A program made the position numbers and the translations under genes. Shown piece after piece: positions 13,407-17,242 of a DNA stretch of 17,242 bases. The stretch covers positions 1-17,242 of the forward strand of contig DATAAF010000051.1 in the NCBI GenBank assembly GCA_036260255.1, read 5' to 3'. Positions within the stretch are counted from its first letter, which is position 1; the number at the start of each line of letters is the position of its first letter. This DNA comes from DASZJY01 sp036260255 (GTDB taxonomy: Bacteria; Actinomycetota; Acidimicrobiia; Acidimicrobiales; AC-14). The notes beneath the pieces were generated by a model. The model was given only the letters and a program-made list of their open reading frames with translations. It ran no database searches and was not told the origin of the DNA.

Positions 13407-14683
13407 GGCGTGGGCACGGGGACCGGCGGGCCGCCCGGCCGCTCGACCAGGAGCTCGGGGCAGCCGTCGCCGTCGAGGTCGGCCGACCGGAGGGCGAAGC
13501 CGCCGTCGACGCGGGTGAGGGGGGAGGCGGCGAGCTCGCGGCCGGGCGAGGCCCAGCCGTCGAACACGAATACGTCGCCGGTCGCCGGGCGGAGCAGCGC
13601 GAGGGTGCTGCGGCCGCGGCAGGCCCAGTCGCCGGTCGCCACCACGTCGCCGGGGCCGCCCACCGCCCACCGGGCGCCGCCCGCCTCGACGATGCCCTCG
13701 GACCAGCGCAGCCCTTCGGGACAGCCGTCGCCGTCGGTGTCGGCCGCCAGCGTGGCGTCGACCTCGGGACAGCCCCGCGCCGGGGCGATGGTGACCGCCG
13801 GCCGAGGCCTGAGCGTCGTGGTCGCGGCCGCCGCCGTCGCCGGCGGGACCGGGTCGGGCGCCGGCCGGGGCGCCGGCCGGGGCGCCGGACGGCTCGTCGT
13901 CACGACGGCAAGACCCACCACGGCTACGGCGAGCACGGCGGCGCCGGCGAGGAACCAGGAGCGCCGCCGATCTCGGGCCACGGGCGGTGCGACTGGCCGG
14001 CGCAGCGGTGCCCCCCGCGAGGTGGACTGCGGCTCGGCGGCGCCGGGCGGCTCGGGGGTCGCCCGGCGGGGAAGCCGAGCGCCCGGGACGCCATGGCGCA
14101 CGGCATCGGCCAGCGCCTTGGCGCTGAGGCGCAGCCGGGGGTCGGGGGCCATGGCCCGGTCGGCCACCGACCGCAGCGCGTCGGCGGCGCTCCGCCAGGC
14201 CCGGTCGCCGCGGGTCGCCCCGGCGGCGTCCACCAAGGTTCGTATCAGGGCGCCCAGGGCGAAGACGTCAACGGTCGGGTCGAGCGGGTCGCCCTCGGCG
14301 CGGGCGGGGTCGATGGCGTCGGGGGGAGCAGTCGGCTCCACCACCGGCGGCTCGCCGACCCGTCCCCCGTGGCCGAACCCGCGGAGGACCGGGTGGCCGT
14401 CGGCCCCGACGAGGACCTCCTCGGCGGTCAGCCCGCCGTGCACGAAGCCCAGGTCGTGGAGGTCGGCCAGGGTGGAGGCCACTGCGGCGACCAGGCCGGC
14501 CACCTCCTCCAGGGTGACGGCGGGCAGGCGGGCGAGCGTCGGCGCGTCGGAGGGAGCAGTGAGGAGGACGGGCCCGTCCGGGCCATTCTCCACGGCCAAG
14601 AGCTCGACCACGCCGGGATGGCGGACCGCTTCGAGGACCTGGCGCTCCCGGCCGAGAAGGGCGATTCGGTCATCTCGTAGCAC
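13403..14683 (-). CDS. Membrane-anchored pseudokinase with FG-GAP-like extracytoplasmic domain
   Basis: 426 residues. Residues 10-200 follow the C-lobe order of a Ser/Thr kinase: RERQVLEAVRHPGVVELL (helix C), HGGLTAEEVLV at 82-92 where active kinases have HRDLKPENI, GFG at 102-104 in place of DFG, DVFALGALI at 139-147 (helix F), and DPRLRLSAKALADAV near 181-195. The catalytic Asp, metal-binding Asp, glycine loop and ATP Lys are all missing, and the chain starts about where the N-lobe would end. An in-frame stop five codons upstream rules out a longer start. TM segment 243-263 is followed by a PAPRPAPRPAP linker and a region with DTDGDGCPEG and DLDGDGCPEL plus GDWACRGRSTLALL, resembling FG-GAP/calcium loops. 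Probably senses or scaffolds across the membrane. Confidence 0.85.
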   Translation of the reverse strand: MLRDDRIALLGRERQVLEAVRHPGVVELLAVENGPDGPVLLTAPSDAPTLARLPAVTLEEVAGLVAAVASTLADLHDLGFVHGGLTAEEVLVGADGHPVLRGFGHGGRVGEPPVVEPTAPPDAIDPARAEGDPLDPTVDVFALGALIRTLVDAAGATRGDRAWRSAADALRSVADRAMAPDPRLRLSAKALADAVRHGVPGARLPRRATPEPPGAAEPQSTSRGAPLRRPVAPPVARDRRRSWFLAGAAVLAVAVVGLAVVTTSRPAPRPAPRPAPDPVPPATAAAATTTLRPRPAVTIAPARGCPEVDATLAADTDGDGCPEGLRWSEGIVEAGGARWAVGGPGDVVATGDWACRGRSTLALLRPATGDVFVFDGWASPGRELAASPLTRVDGGFALRSADLDGDGCPELLVERPGGPPVPVPTP

Positions 14684-14718
14684 GTCGTGATCTTAAGTAG
14701 CACGACGTTGTCAGACAA
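14684..14718 (-). promoter_or_regulatory. Putative leaderless promoter of the pseudokinase gene
   Basis: On the minus strand TTGTCT (14713-14718) and TAAGAT (14690-14695) are separated by 17 bp. The -10 ends six bases before the GTG start, which places the transcript start at the start codon. The -35 lies in TTGTC-T-GACAA (14708-14718). CGTCGTG/CACGACG arms (14683-14689 and 14701-14707) flank the -10. No Shine-Dalgarno is present, which agrees with a leaderless message. Confidence 0.6.
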
Positions 14719-14722
14719 CCGG

Positions 14723-15196
14723 TCAGCAGGCCGGTGACGCGTCCTGGCGCGGGCTACCGGTGGCGACCGCCGACACCAGCGTCTGGCGGGCCCCACCCGG
14801 GAGGGCGTCGGCGAACAGCGTGTCCACCGTCGCGCTGGCCCGTACCCGCACGCGGGGCGGGCACGCACCGGCCGCTCGCACCACCGCCACGTCGACCTCG
14901 AGGCGGTGGAAGCGGCCGGGGTCGAGCACGGTCCGCACCCGCTCTTCGGCCAGCACGGCCACGGCGGACGGGTCGAGGTCCACCGTCGACTCCCGGTAGA
15001 AGGCCCGGTCAGCGATCCCCGCCCCGGCGGCGTCGTTGGCCGCAGCGACGACGGCATTGGCCACCTCGCGCTGGCCGAGGAAGGCGATGGCGCCATCGAC
15101 GGCGATGGCGGCCAGCACCACGACGATCAGAACCGCCGCCGGGAAGAGCAGGAGCACGCTCCCGCCCTCCGCCGTCTCAGGGGGCGGTCGGCGCAC
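14723..15196 (-). CDS. TadG/TadE-like pilus assembly protein
   Basis: 157 residues from a GTG. The N-terminal EGGSVLLLFPAAVLIVVVLAAIAVDGAIAFLGQREVAN (about 10-48) is the TadG-like N-terminal signature: a short charged lead, one TM helix, then VDG and a stretch of Ala-rich helix (AVVAAANDAAGAG). The rest is an extracytoplasmic region of unclear fold. Proteins of this kind are minor pilins or pseudopilins of Flp/Tad systems. It overlaps the upstream TadE-like gene by 20 bp. The name TadG would be too precise, because full TadG is longer. Confidence 0.8.
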   Translation of the reverse strand: MRRPPPETAEGGSVLLLFPAAVLIVVVLAAIAVDGAIAFLGQREVANAVVAAANDAAGAGIADRAFYRESTVDLDPSAVAVLAEERVRTVLDPGRFHRLEVDVAVVRAAGACPPRVRVRASATVDTLFADALPGGARQTLVSAVATGSPRQDASPAC

Positions 15197-15644
15197 AGCC
15201 GGGGCCCAACGGGAGGCCGCTCCGGTAGGGGTCGACGATCTCGGAGTGGCGGGCGGTGGCGGTGAAGCCCTGGCCGTAGCCGCCGACCCAAGGGACGCTC
15301 ACCGCGGGCACGGGGTAGGACACCACGAACGTCACCCGCCGGCAGCGGGCCAGTTCGGCGGACTCGGGCGTGAGGCTCAGCCGGGCGGGGTCGCGCCCTC
15401 CACCGCGTACCGCCTCCTCGGCGGCGGCCCGGGCCGCCGCCAGGGCGTCGCTCCCGGCGGGGGCCTCGACGAAGGCCCGCGTGGCCTCGCGGGCGGCGGC
15501 CGCCACCGTGGTCTTGGCGTCGACGACCGCCCAGACGTTGCTCACCAGCAAGGCGCCCACGACGAAGACGAGCAGGCCGAAGGGGACCGCCTCGATGCCG
15601 GCCACCTGCCCGGCCTCGTCCCGCCGCCACCACCCGCGTCTCAC
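15177..15644 (-). CDS. TadE-like minor pilin
   Basis: 155 residues. The start is a GTG in a GTGA overlap with the upstream gene's stop. MRRGWWRRDEAGQVAGIEAVPFGLLVFVVGALLVSN gives a basic lead, a prepilin-like GQVAGIE with Glu18 ahead of the TM helix (about 20-40), and then an Ala-rich helix (VDAKTTVAAAAREATRAFVEA). That is the TadE/TadF plan. C-terminal part: ARCRRVTFVVSYPVPAVSVPWVGG and a Cys near the end. The Glu stands about six residues after the Gly, not the classical five, so processing by a prepilin peptidase is uncertain. Middle gene of three overlapping pilus genes. Confidence 0.8.
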   Translation of the reverse strand: MRRGWWRRDEAGQVAGIEAVPFGLLVFVVGALLVSNVWAVVDAKTTVAAAAREATRAFVEAPAGSDALAAARAAAEEAVRGGGRDPARLSLTPESAELARCRRVTFVVSYPVPAVSVPWVGGYGQGFTATARHSEIVDPYRSGLPLGPGCAPTAP

Positions 15645-16078
15645 CGGAAGCGCTCCACCCGCACCCGGACGGTGCGGTCGATGTCGCCGAAGGCGACGGG
15701 GCCGGCCTGGGCCGGCAGCAGGAAGCTCGGGTTCTCGGCCCTCACCCTGAGGGCGACCACGTCGCCGTCCACCGCCCACTCGAACGTCACCCGCTCCCCA
15801 TAGCGGCCCAGCGCCTGGCGCGCCTCGGCCTCGGCCACGGCCGGGCCCACCGCCCCTGGGCCGCCCTCCGCCGCCGCCACCCGGCGGGCGGCGTCGAAGG
15901 CGACGGAGGTGACGACCGACGTGGCGTAGAGGTTGTAGAGGACCTGGACGGCGAGCAGCAGCAGGGCGAGGAAGACGACGAAGCCGAACCACGCCGAGAG
16001 GGGGCCACCCCCGCGCTCGTCGCGGGCGGACCTACTGACCGATCTTGGTGATCTGGTTGTTCGTCTGGGTCGAAGCAT
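15641..16078 (-). CDS. TadE-family pilus assembly protein
   Basis: 145 residues. A basic N-terminus ends in RSARDERGG, followed by one TM helix (about 27-47, PLSAWFGFVVFLALLLLAVQVLYNLYATSVVTS). After that comes the VAFDAARRVAAAEGG helix typical of TadE-like proteins and a beta-rich end (VTFEWAVDGDVVALRVRAENPSFL). The first 17 residues are Arg/Ser-rich and read out of phase across the 3' end of an apparently older gene (see 16032-16110), so they may not be under strong selection. Only one ATG is available. It overlaps the next gene by 4 bp. The motor, secretin and major pilin genes of a Tad system are not in the window. Confidence 0.8.
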   Translation of the reverse strand: MLRPRRTTRSPRSVSRSARDERGGGPLSAWFGFVVFLALLLLAVQVLYNLYATSVVTSVAFDAARRVAAAEGGPGAVGPAVAEAEARQALGRYGERVTFEWAVDGDVVALRVRAENPSFLLPAQAGPVAFGDIDRTVRVRVERFR

Positions 16079-16110
16079 TGCCCCAGAACACTGGGGCTAC
16101 GGCGTCACGG
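16032..16110 (-). pseudogene. Decayed 3' end of an upstream gene, pilin-like (tentative)
   Basis: On the minus strand a reading frame ends at TAG (16032-16034) with VFWGNASTQTNNQITKIGQ as the last residues. The frame is open for about 50 codons but has no usable start except one GTG at 16091, and an in-frame TAA lies at 16185-16187. The sequence before about 16110 changes in base composition. In Tad clusters a small pilin-like gene normally lies at this place, 5' of tadE. I infer that its 5' part was lost. It could also be chance open frame. Confidence 0.35.
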
Positions 16111-16131
16111 GCAGAATACTCCTCCGTACAA

Positions 16132-16153
16132 CCGAACGGCCGTTCGGCCGAAC
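16132..16153. promoter_or_regulatory. Overlapping palindromes, operator-like
   Basis: CCGAACGGCCGTTCGG (16132-16147) is a perfect 16-bp palindrome, and GTTCGGCCGAAC (16142-16153) is a perfect 12-bp palindrome sharing its right half. Together they make three alternating half-sites GAAC/GTTC spaced by GGCC. They lie just upstream of the TTGACA box at 16156, a usual place for a TetR-like or other dimeric regulator. No adjacent regulator gene is in the window. Confidence 0.55.
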
Positions 16154-16155
16154 CA

Positions 16156-16185
16156 TTGACACGGCTGAAAGTACGGTGATGTAAT
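16156..16185 (+). promoter_or_regulatory. Sigma-70-type promoter of the zinc-ribbon gene
   Basis: Perfect -35 TTGACA (16156-16161), 18-bp spacer, -10 TGTAAT (16180-16185), one mismatch from consensus. Transcription would begin near 16192 and leave a leader of about 95 bases before the ATG at 16288. It is the most consensus-like promoter seen in the window, in an AT-richer stretch. Confidence 0.65.
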
Positions 16186-16202
16186 TATCTGGCTATCTCG
16201 TG

Positions 16203-16262
16203 GGGGCTGTCCTTCCCGACGATGCTGTCGCTCGGGAGCCCGGACGGGAGAACCCCTACAGC
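16203..16262 (+). other. Structured 5' leader of the zinc-ribbon gene
   Basis: GGCTGT (in 16203-16210) can pair with ACAGCC (16257-16262). Inside, TCCCGA (16214-16219) pairs with TCGGGA (16232-16237), with CGAC/GTCG as an alternative inner pairing. AAAAGAGG follows as the probable ribosome binding site. I do not recognise a known riboswitch class. The fold may be an attenuator or chance pairing. Confidence 0.35.
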
Positions 16263-16287
16263 CGAGAAGAAAAGAGGCTAAGCGCAA

Positions 16288-16593
16288 ATGAGCGAACCAT
16301 CGACCTACCCGTTTCCCCAGGAATTCCTAGAGCAAGCGGAAGCCTGGTTCCAGTCCCATGCATCGAGGCGAGAGTGCCCCGTCTGCGAGCAGGACAACTG
16401 GCAGTTCAAAGAACCCGTTGCCCTCCCTCACCACTCTTATGACAACTCAACTACGTCGGTTACCGGTGGCGGACTTGAAGCTGTATTCCTGGCCGTATGC
16501 TCAAACTGCGGGTTGACCCTTCTCTTCGATGCGGAGAGAGCCGGGCTGGCTCGCTCTTCTGCCGGAAGAACCCGGAGCAACAAACCGAGCTAG
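16288..16593 (+). CDS. Small zinc-ribbon protein of unknown function
   Basis: 101 residues. CPVC (about 31-34) and CSNC (about 71-74) make a two-knuckle zinc ribbon with an intervening 36-residue segment containing WQFKEPVALPHHSY and GGGLEAVFLAV. It ends with the Arg/Ser-rich RAGLARSSAGRTRSNKPS. The N-terminus (YPFPQEFLEQAEAWFQSH) looks like an amphipathic helix. I recall a family of short bacterial proteins with the same plan (WL..., CPVCG, W, ..., V.C..C); no function is established in my memory. Codon use is clearly less GC-rich than the upstream genes. ATG start with AAAAGAGG about ten bases upstream, read from the promoter at 16156. It is convergent with the next gene, 19 bp apart. Confidence 0.75.
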   Translation: MSEPSTYPFPQEFLEQAEAWFQSHASRRECPVCEQDNWQFKEPVALPHHSYDNSTTSVTGGGLEAVFLAVCSNCGLTLLFDAERAGLARSSAGRTRSNKPS

Positions 16594-16612
16594 CCGAGCT
16601 AGTAGAGTACAG

Positions 16613-17242
16613 CTAAGCGTCGCTGCTTTCTGCGGGCCGAATCGAGCGAGCCGTGAACCACTGGACAAGCACCACCGCTAGATGAACGGCCGCCTCCGCT
16701 TGTTCCTGCGAGACGGCAATTGGCGCCGCCGTGTCCGAAGTCCCGTGCCTGCCAGCGTGGCCCTTCCACAGTAGCTCGGCCATTCGGCGGAGTGCCTCCA
16801 CCTGGTCGAAGCTTGGAGGGGCGTCAAGAATGACCTGCCACTTCGTTGGCTTTTCCCGGAGAGCAGCAATCATTGTGCCGAGTGTCGCCTTTCGGTCGCC
16901 CGGGCTGACAACGGGCTGAGCGGCTGACTCAACCGCCCGAACCGCTTCGCTGTATGCCTCGCTCGGGCTGGGGGAGCGCCCATAAACAGCACTCCAGGCA
17001 ACCCTCAGATGGTCACCAGGGCGTCCCGTGCGGAAGGCTTCGTGTGCCGCCGCATCAACGGTCTCCAACACACGCCTTTGGAGTTCGAACGCTTTCCCTT
17101 CGGTGCCACCAGGAGCAACCCTCCAGGCAGACCCGAGTTTGGCGGGGTCGGCGCAAAGTCCCAGGTAGCGGCCTCGCGCCGAGCCGGTGTTTCCACTACA
17201 TCGCCCGGTGTCGCGTGCGTCAGCGGATGCGGGCGCGGTCCC
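16613..17242 (-). CDS. Partial gene, Abi/HEPN-like protein (right edge truncated)
   Basis: The frame stays open without a stop from the TAG at 16613 to the last base of the window: 209 residues are visible and the 5' end lies outside. A GTG at 17071 is available but cuts the continuous upstream sequence RYLGLCADPAKLGSAWRV and GTEGKAFELQRRV, so it is not the natural start. The C-terminal part has HLRVAWSAVYGRSPSPSEAYSEAVRAVESAAQPVV, then ATLGTMIAALREKPTKW, WKGHAGRHGTSD and EQAEAAVHLAVVLVQWF. That order resembles a family of abortive-infection-like proteins with a helical, HEPN-like C-terminus. This resemblance is from memory and not verified. Base composition is lower in GC than in the rest of the window. 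Confidence 0.7.
   Translation of the reverse strand, partial: GTAPASADARDTGRCSGNTGSARGRYLGLCADPAKLGSAWRVAPGGTEGKAFELQRRVLETVDAAAHEAFRTGRPGDHLRVAWSAVYGRSPSPSEAYSEAVRAVESAAQPVVSPGDRKATLGTMIAALREKPTKWQVILDAPPSFDQVEALRRMAELLWKGHAGRHGTSDTAAPIAVSQEQAEAAVHLAVVLVQWFTARSIRPAESSDA

Noticed and set aside
16105..16287. 60-codon minus-strand open frame across the palindrome and leader
   Set aside because: It overlaps a strong plus-strand promoter and operator region and has no recognisable features.

Overview
The window is about 72% GC over most of its length, with strong G/C third-position bias and many GTG starts. Its content (a BldD-type regulator, a CIRCE-controlled hrcA-dnaJ unit, Thr/Pro-rich exported proteins, Tad-type minor pilins) fits a high-GC actinobacterium. 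I would guess Acidimicrobiia or a relative, but this is an inference from gene content and style and no phylogenetic marker settles it.

Layout. (1) 23-3060, minus strand: a tightly overlapped biotin operon bioA-bioF-bioD. (2) 3101-3589, minus: a small Thr/Pro-rich lipoprotein. It is divergent from (3) an orphan NarL/LuxR response regulator at 3651-4337. (4) 4338-4708: non-coding, with two strong hairpins. (5) 4709-8692, plus: a secreted protein with a DUF732-like C-terminus, then a MacB/LolD-type ATPase and an 840-residue FtsX-like permease, probably one exporter or envelope-stress unit. (6) 8693-9099: terminator-like repeats, a perfect 16-bp palindrome, a doubtful small ORF and a CIRCE operator. 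(7) 9100-11969, plus: hrcA-dnaJ-rsmE, a classic heat-shock cluster. (8) 12040-12591, plus: a BldD-like regulator that keeps a recognisable c-di-GMP-binding signature, with its own promoter.

(9) 12660-16078, minus: five genes. Three overlapping TadE/TadG-like minor pilin genes come first. Next is a pseudokinase with a transmembrane segment and an extracytoplasmic FG-GAP/calcium-loop-like domain, read from what looks like a leaderless promoter. It overlaps by 4 bp a membrane protein with a C-terminal LysM domain. The set suggests an envelope or pilus-linked signalling module with a dead kinase domain, and is the most unusual part of the window.

(10) 16079-17242: base composition drops and the style changes. 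A decayed-looking 3' end of an upstream Tad-region gene abuts DNA with a palindrome cluster, a consensus-like sigma-70 promoter and a structured leader. A small zinc-ribbon protein follows, convergent with a gene that stays open to the right edge of the window and resembles Abi/HEPN-like proteins. This looks like the left edge of an acquired island, possibly with a defence role; that function is inference.

No tRNA, rRNA, CRISPR array or insertion sequence was seen.
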